64,000 nt of DNA from Neorhizobium tomejilense (GTDB taxonomy: Bacteria > Pseudomonadota > Alphaproteobacteria > Rhizobiales > Rhizobiaceae), in contig PVBG01000027.1 in assembly GCA_002968845.1 (NCBI GenBank), positions 1 through 64,000 on the forward strand, in the 5' to 3' direction. The position numbers and the translations under genes are program-made. The notes under the pieces were generated by a model. That model was not told where the DNA came from. It searched no databases and was given only the letters and a program-made list of their open reading frames with translations. Of the stretch, positions 7,861 through 16,507 are shown piece by piece (position 1 is the first letter of the stretch; every line of letters begins with the position of its first letter).

Positions 7861-9453
7861 ATGGCAGGAGCAACGGCCACGGCGGGTCCGCCCCCTATGG
7901 CGATGCCGGCCGACCAGCCGATGGACAGACGCAAGCTCATTGCCTTCTTCGCAATGGTCTTCGGCATGTTCATGTCGATCCTCGATATCCAGATCGTCTC
8001 GGCGTCGCTCGCGGAAATCCAGGCCGGCCTTTCCGCCGGCTCGGATGAAATCGCCTGGGTGCAGACCTCCTACCTGATCGCCGAAGTGATCATGATCCCG
8101 CTGTCGGGCACGCTTGCCCGCATCATGTCGACGCGCATCCTGTTTTCCATGTGCGCGGCGGGTTTCACGCTGGCCAGCATCCTTTGCGCCACTGCTACGA
8201 ATATCGACGAGATGATCGTCTATCGCGCCATCCAGGGCTTCATCGGCGGCGGCATGATCCCGTCCGTCTTCGCGGCGGCCTTCACCATCTTCCCGCCGTC
8301 GAAGCGCAGCATCGTGTCGCCGATCATCGGCCTCGTTGCGACGCTTGCCCCGACGATCGGCCCGACGGTCGGCGGTTACCTTTCCAATTCCTTCTCCTGG
8401 CACTGGCTGTTCCTGGTCAACGTCATCCCCGGTATCATCGTCACCGTCGTCACCTTCACGCTGATCGACTTCGACAAGCCGCAGCTTAAGCTGATGAAGA
8501 AGTTCGACTGGTGGGGGCTCGCCTCCATGGCGGTCTTCCTCGGCGCGCTGGAATACGTTCTGGAAGAAGGCAACAACAAGGACTGGTTCAGCGACGAAAA
8601 GATCGTCATAGGCACAGTCTTCATCGTCATCGGCGCCGTGGTGTTCTTCTGGCGTGCCTTCAAGGTCGAATTCCCAATCGTCGATCTCAGGGCATTCGGC
8701 AACGCCAATTTCGCCTTCGGTTCGCTGTTCTCCTTCATCATGGGCGTCGGGCTTTATGGGCTCACCTATCTCTATCCGCTCTATCTCGGTCGCGTCCGTC
8801 ACTACGATTCGCTGATGATCGGGGAGACGATGTTCGTTTCGGGCATCGCCATGTTCGTCTCGGCGCCGCTCGTCGGACGGCTGTCGAACAATGTCGACCT
8901 GCGCATCCTGATGGCCGTCGGTTTCGGCTCGTTTGCGGCTGGTACCTGGCTGATGACCGGTATCACCGCCGATTGGGATTTCTACGAACTGCTGCTGCCG
9001 CAGATCCTGCGCGGGTTCGGGATGATGATGTGCATGGTGCCGATCAGCAATATTGCGCTCGGGACGCTCGCGCCGCAGCGCATCCAGGGCGCGTCCGGCC
9101 TTTTCAACCTGACCCGCAACCTCGGCGGTGCGGTCGGCCTTGCCGTCATAAATACGGCGCTGACGCAGCGTTCAGACGAGCATTACGCCCGGCTTTCCGA
9201 GCACGTCAACTACGGCAATCCGGCAGCGCTGAACTGGCTGGACAGCGTCGGCGCCAACTACAATTCCTTCGGCCTCGACGGCAGCGCCGTCGCGCTCCAG
9301 AGGCTCTCCGGCATCATCACCCAGCAGGCGCTGCTGCTTTCCTTCATGGATGTCTTCTTCATCCTGACGGGGCTGTTCGGCAGCCTGATCTTCTTCGTCT
9401 TCCTGATCGCCAAGCCGGCCCGCCCCGCGGGCGCCGGTGGCGGCGGGCATTGA
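7861..9453 (+). CDS. emrB: DHA2-family (EmrB-type) multidrug efflux MFS permease
   Basis: A 530-residue inner-membrane proton-driven drug exporter with about 14 hydrophobic segments. FMSILDIQIVSASLAEIQAGL near residue 40 and the following WVQTSYLIAEVIMIPLSGTLARI match the DHA2 signature in TM1-2. YRAIQGFIGGGMIPSVFAA and LAPTIGPTVGGYL correspond to the antiporter motif C region. The C-terminus ends in a short Gly-rich tail. It forms one operon with emrA (AAGGAGAG ribosome site upstream) and should work with EmrA and an outer-membrane TolC-like protein encoded elsewhere. Substrates are unknown. Confidence 0.93.
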   Translation: MAGATATAGPPPMAMPADQPMDRRKLIAFFAMVFGMFMSILDIQIVSASLAEIQAGLSAGSDEIAWVQTSYLIAEVIMIPLSGTLARIMSTRILFSMCAAGFTLASILCATATNIDEMIVYRAIQGFIGGGMIPSVFAAAFTIFPPSKRSIVSPIIGLVATLAPTIGPTVGGYLSNSFSWHWLFLVNVIPGIIVTVVTFTLIDFDKPQLKLMKKFDWWGLASMAVFLGALEYVLEEGNNKDWFSDEKIVIGTVFIVIGAVVFFWRAFKVEFPIVDLRAFGNANFAFGSLFSFIMGVGLYGLTYLYPLYLGRVRHYDSLMIGETMFVSGIAMFVSAPLVGRLSNNVDLRILMAVGFGSFAAGTWLMTGITADWDFYELLLPQILRGFGMMMCMVPISNIALGTLAPQRIQGASGLFNLTRNLGGAVGLAVINTALTQRSDEHYARLSEHVNYGNPAALNWLDSVGANYNSFGLDGSAVALQRLSGIITQQALLLSFMDVFFILTGLFGSLIFFVFLIAKPARPAGAGGGGH

Positions 9454-9479
9454 TTGCAGCATTCCACCGCCGGGAGAGG

Positions 9480-9510
9480 GGCCGCCACGCGAGTGACGGC
9501 CTTTTTCTTT
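9480..9510 (+). terminator. Intrinsic terminator of emrAB
   Basis: A GGCCGCCAC/GTGACGGCC stem with one mismatch and a GCGA loop, followed directly by TTTTTCTTT. It lies 26 bp past the emrB stop. Confidence 0.8.
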
Positions 9511-9533
9511 GGGTGTTCGAGCTTGCGTGAAAC

Positions 9534-9577
9534 ACGTACCTCAAATTTTGATTTACGTACCTCAGAATTTCCGCTAA
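9534..9577 (+). promoter_or_regulatory. Promoter/operator of the LacI regulator, with repeated ACGTACCTCA motif
   Basis: ACGTACCTCAAATTT (from 9534) is followed by TTTACGTACCTCAGAAT (from 9552), so the 10-base core ACGTACCTCA occurs twice, 21 bp apart. The second copy can be read as a promoter: TTTACG, 17 bp, TAACAC. The same 17-base string with the same downstream GCTA occurs before the ABC operon at 13733, which suggests that the regulator encoded at 9598 binds both and controls itself. Confidence 0.65.
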
Positions 9578-9597
9578 CACGGTTGGCGGAGGAATTC

Positions 9598-10638
9598 ATG
9601 AAGCCCACAGTCCACGACATCGCGAAGATCGCCGGCGTCAGCCTTGCGACTGTCGACCGGGTTCTCAACGGCCGGCCGGGCGTGCGTTCCGTCACCCGCG
9701 GCAAGGTCGAGGATGCGATCATTTCGCTCGGGTACGTGCGCGATCTCGCCGCCGCCAATCTTGCGAAAAGCCGGACCTATTCCTTCGTCTTCATTTTGCC
9801 GGCCAACGACAACTCCTTCATGATCGGTCTCACCGAGGAAGTCCGCGGCGCCGTTGCCCGCTCCAGCTCGGAGCGCACCGACATCCGCATCGTCGACGTG
9901 CCGCCCTTCGATCCGGGCGCGCTGGTCGCATCGCTCGAGGCGGTCCTTGCCGAAAAGCCGGCCGGGGTCGCCTTCGTCGCCATCGACGCGCCGGAAGTCC
10001 GTGCGGCCGCCCGACGCCTCAGCGAGGCCGGCATCCCGACGGTGACGCTCGTGTCGGACCTGCCGGAGTCCTCCCGCGATCATTATGCGGGCATCGACAA
10101 TATCGCCGCCGGGCGCACCGCCGGCAGCCTGATGGGACGGTTCCTCAGCGGCCCGCTCATGGATGAACGGGGGGCGACCGTTGCGGTGCTTGCCGGCTCC
10201 ATGCTGGTGCGCGACCATCGCGAGCGGCTCGAAGGGTTTTCGACCGTCATCGCGCACGCCTATCCGAACGTCCATATCCTGCCCGTCCTCGAAGGCCGCG
10301 ACGATCCGGCGCTCTCCGAGACGATGGTCGCGGAGGCGCTGCGCCGCAATGCGGACATTGCCGGCATCTACAGTCTCGGTGCCGGCAACCGCGGCCTCAT
10401 CCGCGCACTGCAGACGGCGCACGGCCCCCGCCGGCCTCTCGTCATCGCCCACGAACTCACCGCCTCGACCCGCGCAGCACTTTCAAACGGTGTCATCGAC
10501 GCGGTTCTGAACCAGGATGCGGGCCACGAAGTCAGAAGCGCGATCCGCGTGCTGAAGGCCAAGGCGGACGGCCTGCCGGTGCTCGCCGCCCAGGAACGCA
10601 TCCGTATCGACATATTCTTGAAAGACAATCTGCCCTGA
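9598..10638 (+). CDS. LacI-family regulator of the xylose/sugar cluster
   Basis: A 346-residue repressor with an N-terminal LacI helix-turn-helix (residues 1-50: VHDIAKIAGVSLATVDRVLNGRPGVRSVT) and a C-terminal periplasmic-binding-protein-like sensor domain (about 60-340). The ATG at 9598 follows GGAGGAATTC and puts the HTH at the extreme N-terminus; an upstream in-frame extension is not credible. It is followed 25 bp later by xylB, then xylA. The promoter sequence is repeated before the ABC importer operon. It probably senses a pentose or related sugar; the ligand is inferred from its neighbours. Confidence 0.88.
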   Translation: MKPTVHDIAKIAGVSLATVDRVLNGRPGVRSVTRGKVEDAIISLGYVRDLAAANLAKSRTYSFVFILPANDNSFMIGLTEEVRGAVARSSSERTDIRIVDVPPFDPGALVASLEAVLAEKPAGVAFVAIDAPEVRAAARRLSEAGIPTVTLVSDLPESSRDHYAGIDNIAAGRTAGSLMGRFLSGPLMDERGATVAVLAGSMLVRDHRERLEGFSTVIAHAYPNVHILPVLEGRDDPALSETMVAEALRRNADIAGIYSLGAGNRGLIRALQTAHGPRRPLVIAHELTASTRAALSNGVIDAVLNQDAGHEVRSAIRVLKAKADGLPVLAAQERIRIDIFLKDNLP

Positions 10639-10663
10639 AGGGCGGAGCATTAGGAGAAACACC

Positions 10664-12118
10664 ATGTATCTCGGTCTCGATCTCGGCACCTCAGGCGTCA
10701 AGGCGATGCTGATCGACGGCGATCAGAAGATCATCGGTTCGGCGAGCGGTTCGCTCGACGTCTCGCGTCCGCATTCCGGCTGGTCGGAGCAGGATCCTGC
10801 CCACTGGATCCGCGCCACCGAAGAAGCGGTCGCCGGCCTCAAGGCAAAATTCCCGAAGGAGCTGGCGGCGGTGAAGGGCATCGGCCTTTCCGGCCAGATG
10901 CACGGCGCGACGCTGCTGGATAGCGAAGACAAGGTGCTGCGCCCCTGCATTCTCTGGAACGATACCCGTTCGCATCAGGAAGCCGCGGCCCTCGATGCCA
11001 ACCCGATCTTCCGCAAACTCACCGGCAATATCGTCTTCCCCGGCTTCACTGCTCCGAAGCTCGTCTGGGTCGCCAAAAACGAAACCGAGATTTTCGCGAA
11101 GGTCGCCAAGGTTCTGCTGCCGAAAGATTACCTGCGCCTCTGGCTGACTGGCGAGCACATCTCCGAAATGTCGGATTCGGCCGGCACATCCTGGCTCGAT
11201 ACCGGCGCCCGCAAGTGGTCGTCCGAACTGCTTTCCGCCACGGGCCTTACCGAAAGCCAGATGCCGTCGCTGGTCGAAGGTACCGAGCAGGCAGGCAAGC
11301 TGCGTGGCGAGCTCTCCTACAAATGGGGCATGGGCGAGGGCGTCGTGATTGCCGGCGGGGCAGGGGACAATGCGGCGTCGGCCTGCGGCATGGGCACGGT
11401 GGCGGAAGGCCAGGCCTTCGTATCGCTCGGCACGTCCGGCGTGCTGTTTGCCGCCAACGCGTCCTATCTGCCGAAGCCGGAAAGTGCGGTGCATGCCTTC
11501 TGCCACGCACTGCCGAAAACCTGGCACCAGATGGGCGTCATCCTGTCGGCGACGGACGCGCTCAACTGGCATTCGCTCATCACCGGCAAGACCGCCGCCG
11601 AGCTCACCCAGGAACTCGGCGATGCGCTGAAGGCTCCCTCCAGCGTCACCTTCCTGCCCTATCTCTCCGGCGAGCGCACGCCGCATAACGATGCGGCCAT
11701 CCGCGGCGCCTTCATCGGCCTCGAACACGAAAGCAGCCGGTCGGTGCTGACCCAGGCGGTGCTGGAAGGGGTGACCTTCGCGATCAGAGACAATCTCGAA
11801 GCCCTGAAATCCGCAGGCACCTCGATTTCCCGCGTTACCGCCATCGGCGGCGGTTCGCGCTCGCGCTACTGGCTGCAGTCGATCGCCACGTCTCTCGGCG
11901 TGCCGGTGGACATTCCGGCCGACGGCGATTTCGGAGCTGCCTTCGGCGCCGCACGCCTCGGCCTCATCGCCGCCACCGGCGCCGACCCGCTTTCCGTCTG
12001 CTCGGCACCGAAGACGGACGAGACCATCGAGCCGGTCGCAGCACTCTCGGAAGCATACGACACCGCATACGCCCGCTACCGGGCGCTCTATCCGGCGATC
12101 AGGTCGCTGGCGCATTGA
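10664..12118 (+). CDS. xylB: Xylulokinase
   Basis: This FGGY-family sugar kinase phosphorylates D-xylulose to xylulose 5-phosphate for the pentose phosphate pathway. The 484-residue length is normal. The N-terminal phosphate loop YLGLDLGTSGVKAMLID, the SGQMHGATLLD segment and RPCILWNDTRS are the family marks, and the C-terminal ATP-binding part has AIGGGSRSRYWLQ and AAFGAARLG. The AGGAGAAACACC ribosome site precedes the start. It lies between the LacI regulator and xylA. A relaxed specificity for other ketoses or polyols cannot be excluded. Confidence 0.92.
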   Translation: MYLGLDLGTSGVKAMLIDGDQKIIGSASGSLDVSRPHSGWSEQDPAHWIRATEEAVAGLKAKFPKELAAVKGIGLSGQMHGATLLDSEDKVLRPCILWNDTRSHQEAAALDANPIFRKLTGNIVFPGFTAPKLVWVAKNETEIFAKVAKVLLPKDYLRLWLTGEHISEMSDSAGTSWLDTGARKWSSELLSATGLTESQMPSLVEGTEQAGKLRGELSYKWGMGEGVVIAGGAGDNAASACGMGTVAEGQAFVSLGTSGVLFAANASYLPKPESAVHAFCHALPKTWHQMGVILSATDALNWHSLITGKTAAELTQELGDALKAPSSVTFLPYLSGERTPHNDAAIRGAFIGLEHESSRSVLTQAVLEGVTFAIRDNLEALKSAGTSISRVTAIGGGSRSRYWLQSIATSLGVPVDIPADGDFGAAFGAARLGLIAATGADPLSVCSAPKTDETIEPVAALSEAYDTAYARYRALYPAIRSLAH

Positions 12119-12128
12119 AGATGAGGCG

Positions 12129-12242
12129 CCCCCTCATCCGCCTGCCGGCACCTTCTCCCCGAGGGGAGAAGAGGTTCGCGGCGGTGCCTCAGTTCCCTTC
12201 TCCCCTCGGGGAGAAGGTGGCCCGAAGGGTCGGATGAGGGGG
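12129..12242. repeat. Rhizobial intergenic palindromic repeat, copy A
   Basis: A 114-bp element with 12-bp perfect inverted ends (CCCCCTCATCCG / CGGATGAGGGGG) and inner inverted segments CACCTTCTCCCC and GGGGAGAAGGTG. It lies in the xylB-xylA gap and is of the RIME-like class known from rhizobia. In mRNA it would fold into a long hairpin and may tune xylA relative to xylB. Related copies are at 18673-18810 and 45946-46080. Confidence 0.8.
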
Positions 12243-12288
12243 TGACCCACCCGCCAAACAACAATTCGAACCCAAGGAGAAACACACC

Positions 12289-13599
12289 ATGAGCACAGGC
12301 TTTTTCGGAGACATCCAGAGGATCAAATACGAAGGCCCGGACAGCACCAATCCGCTCGCCTTCCGCCACTACAATCCGGAGGAGATCGTTGCCGGCAAGC
12401 GCATGGAGGATCACCTTCGCTTTGCCGTCGCCTACTGGCACACATTCACCTGGCCGGGCGGTGACCCGTTCGGCGGCCAGACCTTCCAGCGGCCGTGGTT
12501 CTCCGACACGATGGAAGCGGCGAAGATGAAGGCCGATGTCGCCTTCGAATTCTTCCAGCTGCTCGGTTCGCCCTTCTACTGCTTCCACGATGCCGACGTG
12601 CGTCCGGAAGGCAATAACTTCGCCGAGAACACCAGGAACCTCAACGAGATCGTCGACTATTTCGAGAAGAAGCAGGCCGAAACCGGCGTCAAGCTTCTCT
12701 GGGGCACGGCCAACCTCTTCTCCAACCGCCGCTACATGTCGGGTGCCGCCACCAATCCGGATCCGGACGTCTTTGCGTTTGCCGCGGCGACTGTAAAGAC
12801 CTGCCTCGACGCCACCAAGCGCCTCGGCGGTTCCAACTACGTGCTCTGGGGCGGCCGCGAAGGTTACGAGACGCTGCTCAACACCGACCTGTCGCGCGAA
12901 CTCGACCAGATGGGCCGCTTCCTCAATCTCGTGGTCGAATACAAGTACAAGATCGGCTTTAAAGGCACGATCCTGATCGAGCCGAAGCCGCAGGAGCCGA
13001 CCAAGCATCAGTACGACTACGACGTCGCGACCGTCTACGCGTTCCTGCAGAAGCATGGGCTGGACAAGGAAGTGAAGGTCAATATCGAGCAGGGTCATGC
13101 GATCCTCGCCGGGCATTCCTTCGAACACGAGATCGCCATGGCCAACGCCTTCGGCATTTTCGGTTCGATCGACATGAACCGCAACGACATGCAGTCAGGC
13201 TGGGATACCGACCAGTTCCCCAACAACGTGCCGGAAATGGCACTCGCCTATTACCATGTGCTCGCCGGCGGTGGCTTCCAGAACGGCGGCACCAATTTCG
13301 ACGCGAAGCTACGCCGCCAGTCGCTCGACCCTGAGGACCTGCTGATCGGCCATATCGGCGGCATGGACTGCTGCGCCCGCGGCATCAAGGCAGCGGCGAA
13401 GATGCTCGACGATGGTGCGCTGAAGGCGCCGCTCGATGCCCGCTACGAGAAGTGGGATAGCCCCGAATACCAGAAAATGCTGCGCGGCGAATACAAGCTC
13501 GACGACATCGCCTCCTGGGTCGAGAAGCAGGACATCAACCCGGAACCGAAGTCCGGCCGCCAGGAATACCTGGAAAACGTCGTCAATCGTTACGTTTGA
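12289..13599 (+). CDS. xylA: Xylose isomerase
   Basis: A 436-residue TIM-barrel isomerase converting D-xylose to D-xylulose with two divalent metals. It contains AYWHTFTWPGGDPFG (catalytic His and Trp region), NYVLWGGREGYETLLNTD, GTILIEPKPQEPTKHQYDYD (metal-binding Glu), VNIEQGHAILAGHSF and GSIDMNRNDMQSGWDTDQFP (metal-binding Asp residues). The length matches the longer class II enzymes. AAGGAGAAACACACC precedes the start. It is co-directional with xylB, separated by the repeat element, and followed by a stem-loop. Confidence 0.96.
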   Translation: MSTGFFGDIQRIKYEGPDSTNPLAFRHYNPEEIVAGKRMEDHLRFAVAYWHTFTWPGGDPFGGQTFQRPWFSDTMEAAKMKADVAFEFFQLLGSPFYCFHDADVRPEGNNFAENTRNLNEIVDYFEKKQAETGVKLLWGTANLFSNRRYMSGAATNPDPDVFAFAAATVKTCLDATKRLGGSNYVLWGGREGYETLLNTDLSRELDQMGRFLNLVVEYKYKIGFKGTILIEPKPQEPTKHQYDYDVATVYAFLQKHGLDKEVKVNIEQGHAILAGHSFEHEIAMANAFGIFGSIDMNRNDMQSGWDTDQFPNNVPEMALAYYHVLAGGGFQNGGTNFDAKLRRQSLDPEDLLIGHIGGMDCCARGIKAAAKMLDDGALKAPLDARYEKWDSPEYQKMLRGEYKLDDIASWVEKQDINPEPKSGRQEYLENVVNRYV

Positions 13600-13609
13600 C
13601 GAAGACAGA

Positions 13610-13630
13610 GGGTGAGGCGACGCCTCACCC
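13610..13630 (+). terminator. Stem-loop after xylA
   Basis: A perfect 9-bp stem GGGTGAGGC / GCCTCACCC with a 3-base loop, 10 bp past the xylA stop. There is no T-tract, so it is either a 3'-end stabiliser or a weak terminator. Confidence 0.5.
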
Positions 13631-13732
13631 TCACCAAGCTTGCGCCAGACGAAGCGGCGCCGCGGTCGCCAACCGGAAGCTGATTTGCGCGAACCTTCCT
13701 ACACGTTCCCGCTTGGTTTACGGCAAATCTGC

Positions 13733-13758
13733 TTTACGTACCTCAGAATCTGGGCTAG
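13733..13758 (+). promoter_or_regulatory. Promoter/operator of the sugar ABC operon
   Basis: TTTACGTACCTCAGAAT followed by CTGGGCTAG repeats the sequence upstream of the LacI gene (9552-9577) with only a few changes. As a promoter it reads TTTACG, 17 bp, TAGCGT. The identity covers the spacer, not just the -35 and -10 boxes, which argues for a shared regulator site. A leader of roughly 100 bases follows before the first gene. Confidence 0.65.
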
Positions 13759-13870
13759 CGTTCCTGTCGGGAGGAGCTTGGGTGCAGATTATCATATACA
13801 GGCGTGCTGTCGGTAACGCAGCGGTTCGCTGTCGGGCCGTGCGTTGCCCTATGGTCATGGGTGCTGCGCG

Positions 13871-15394
13871 ATGAGTTCTGTGGAGGCGAGCCCCGCCGTG
13901 CCGCTCTTCGAAGCGACCGGCCTTTCCAAGACATTCGGCATTGTCGAGGTCCTCAAGGACATCAATATCAACGTCCGCGCCGGCGAGGTCCACGCGATCA
14001 TCGGCGAGAACGGCGCCGGCAAGTCGACCTTGATGAAGATCATCGCCGGCAATTTGGCCCCGACCCGCGGCGAGATGAGGATAGACGGCGAGGCCGTCAC
14101 CTTTTCCGGCCCGGTCGATGCGGAACATCGCGGCATCGTGCTGGTGCACCAGGAAATCCTGCTGGCGCCGGACCTGACCGTTGCCCAGAACATCTATCTC
14201 GGCCGCGAGCTGCACAAGGGCGTCTTCATCGACGACCGCGCCATGAACGAGGGCGCAGCCAAGGCTGTCCGCGGGCTCGGCAGCGATATCGATCCGAACA
14301 CCATCGTCAGCCGCCTGTCGATCGCCCAGCGCCAGCTGGTACAGATAGCCCGCGTGCTGCTTGTGCCGCACCGGATCGTCATCTTTGACGAGCCGACGGC
14401 GTCGCTGACGCCGCACGAGACCGATGCGCTGCTGAAGGTCATCCGGCAGATCCGCGCCAAGGGCGTCGGCGTCCTCTACATTTCCCACCGCCTGCCGGAG
14501 GTGAAGGAGATTGCCGACCGGGTGACGGTGTTGCGCGACGGAAGGCTCGTCGCCAGCCATGACGTCAGCGAACTGCAGCCGGCCGACATGGCGCGGCTGA
14601 TGGTCGGCCGCGACGTCGCAAAACTCTATCCGGACCGTCACGCGGCGGAGGCGCGCGAGACGGTGCTCGAGGTCGAGCATCTCAACGTTCCCGGATATGC
14701 GCAGGATGCCTCGTTCCAGCTGAAAAAGGGCGAGATCCTCGGTTTTGCCGGCCTCGTCGGTGCCGGCCGCACCGAGCTGATGGAGGGCATGGTCGGCCTT
14801 CGCACCAGCCGTGGCACCGTCCGCCATCTCGGCAAGCCGGTCAATTTCAGGGATGTGCATGCGAGCCTCAAGGCCGGCATCGTCTATCTGTCCGAAGACC
14901 GCAAGGGCAAGGGCCTGCTGCTCACCAAGGACCTGATCGTCAACCTGACGCTCGCCTCGCTCGGCAAGTTCATCGGCGCACTGCAGATCGACCGCAAGCG
15001 CGAAAGCGACGCGCTCGACAAGGCGATCCGCGATTTCGACATTCGAACCGGCCGCAAGGACATCCTCGCCGGCCAGCTTTCCGGCGGCAACCAGCAGAAG
15101 CTGCTGCTTGCCAAGATGATGCTGCTCGATCCGTCGATCGTCATCATCGACGAGCCGACGCGCGGCATCGATATCGGCAACAAGGAACAGATCTACAAAT
15201 TTATCGCCAAACTGGCAGAGGAGGGGCGTTCGATCATCGTCGTCTCTTCCGAAATGCCGGAACTGATCGGTATCTGCGACCGCATCCTCGTCATGCGCTC
15301 CGGCCGGATCGTCGGCGAGGTGACGGGGGACCATATGAACGAAAACGAGATCGTCGTGCTGGCGACAGGCGTCAACAAAGAGGAGGCCGCGTGA
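13871..15394 (+). CDS. Sugar ABC transporter, double ATP-binding subunit (RbsA/XylG-like)
   Basis: The cytoplasmic ATPase of a CUT2-type sugar importer. The 507-residue protein has two fused nucleotide-binding domains. The first has GENGAGKST (Walker A), signature LSIAQRQLVQIAR and Walker B IVIFDEPTASL. The second has the degenerate Walker A VGAGRTELMEG usual in this family, signature LSGGNQQKLLLAKM and IVIIDEPTRGID. ATG 13871 is chosen as giving the family-like N-terminus; an in-frame TTG at 13844 has no support and the ribosome site is weak either way. The stop overlaps the permease start. Xylose or another pentose/glycoside is the probable cargo, judged from xylAB nearby. Confidence 0.9.
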   Translation: MSSVEASPAVPLFEATGLSKTFGIVEVLKDININVRAGEVHAIIGENGAGKSTLMKIIAGNLAPTRGEMRIDGEAVTFSGPVDAEHRGIVLVHQEILLAPDLTVAQNIYLGRELHKGVFIDDRAMNEGAAKAVRGLGSDIDPNTIVSRLSIAQRQLVQIARVLLVPHRIVIFDEPTASLTPHETDALLKVIRQIRAKGVGVLYISHRLPEVKEIADRVTVLRDGRLVASHDVSELQPADMARLMVGRDVAKLYPDRHAAEARETVLEVEHLNVPGYAQDASFQLKKGEILGFAGLVGAGRTELMEGMVGLRTSRGTVRHLGKPVNFRDVHASLKAGIVYLSEDRKGKGLLLTKDLIVNLTLASLGKFIGALQIDRKRESDALDKAIRDFDIRTGRKDILAGQLSGGNQQKLLLAKMMLLDPSIVIIDEPTRGIDIGNKEQIYKFIAKLAEEGRSIIVVSSEMPELIGICDRILVMRSGRIVGEVTGDHMNENEIVVLATGVNKEEAA

Positions 15395-16395
15395 TGGCGA
15401 ATGTCGCAACCGAACCGGCCAAGGCACCGAAGACCTCCAAGGACTGGGACATGGCGGCGGTCGCGCCGTTCATCGCGCTCGCCCTTCTCCTGGTGCTCGG
15501 CTACTTCGCCAACCCGAACTTCATGACGTCCGCCAACCTCTTGAACGTCGTGACGCGCAGTTCCTTCATCGCCGTCATCGCACTTGGTGCGACCTATGTG
15601 ATAACGTCGGGCGGGCTCGATCTTTCGGTCGGCGCGATGCTCGCCTTCGTCGCCAGCCTGATGATCCTGTTCCTGAATTCGGGAACGGTCGCCGACCCGG
15701 CGCTGGCGCTGGTTGCCGGCATGGCGTTGGCGATCGCGATCGGCGCCGTCTGCGGGCTCGCCAACGGCCTGATCACCACGGTTGGCCGGATCGAACCGTT
15801 CATCGCCACGCTCGGCACGATGGGCATCTATCGCGGCCTCACCACCTGGCTCAGCCAGGGCGGCGCCATCACCGTGCGCGATCGCGATATTCTGGCGCTC
15901 TATCGGCCGGTCTATTCCGGCTCGTTCATCGGCGTGCCGATTCCGATCATCGTCATCTTCGTCACCGCCGCCATCGCCGCCTTCGTGCTTTACCGCACCC
16001 GTTACGGCCGGCATGTCACCGCGGTCGGCTCGAACGAGGACGTCGCGCGTTATTCCGGCATTTCGATCAACCGGGTGCGCACCGTCACCTATGTCATTCA
16101 GGGGCTCTGCGTCGCAGTCGCCGTGCTGCTCTACGTGCCGCGCCTCGGCTCCACTTCCGCCACGACCGGCAGCTTCTGGGAACTGCAGGCGATTACCGCC
16201 GTCGTCGTCGGCGGCACGGCGCTGCGGGGCGGGGTCGGCCGCATCTGGGGTACGATCTGCGGTGCCTTCATTCTGGAAATCGTCGGCAACATCATGCTGT
16301 TGTCCAACTTCGTCAGCGAATACCTGATCGGCGCCATCCAGGGGGCGATCATCATCATCGCCATGCTGGTTCAAAGGTCGCTGATGCGGAGATAG
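15394..16395 (+). CDS. Sugar ABC transporter permease (RbsC/XylH-like)
   Basis: A 333-residue inner-membrane channel subunit of the CUT2 importer, with about 8-10 hydrophobic segments after a hydrophilic N-terminus of 25 residues. GLDLSVGAMLAFVA and LRGGVGRIWGTICGAF are the conserved family segments, the latter near the cytoplasmic coupling helix. The ATG at 15394 overlaps the ATPase stop (TGATG); the GTG three bases upstream would add one residue. It should form a homodimer coupled to the double ATPase and fed by the binding protein encoded next. Confidence 0.9.
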   Translation: MANVATEPAKAPKTSKDWDMAAVAPFIALALLLVLGYFANPNFMTSANLLNVVTRSSFIAVIALGATYVITSGGLDLSVGAMLAFVASLMILFLNSGTVADPALALVAGMALAIAIGAVCGLANGLITTVGRIEPFIATLGTMGIYRGLTTWLSQGGAITVRDRDILALYRPVYSGSFIGVPIPIIVIFVTAAIAAFVLYRTRYGRHVTAVGSNEDVARYSGISINRVRTVTYVIQGLCVAVAVLLYVPRLGSTSATTGSFWELQAITAVVVGGTALRGGVGRIWGTICGAFILEIVGNIMLLSNFVSEYLIGAIQGAIIIIAMLVQRSLMRR

Positions 16396-16507
16396 GCCGC
16401 TGAAGCGGATTAGCCCGCGAAAGCAGGCCAACGAGAACTGACCGAGCTGATGGGTCGCGCCCGGTCCTGAAATATTAAAGACCCTGATATTGTGGGAGAG
16501 AGAAACA

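Noticed and set aside
6559..8802. Long minus-strand open frame opposite emrAB
   Set aside because: Antisense to clear efflux genes; low-complexity Arg/Asp/Gly composition.
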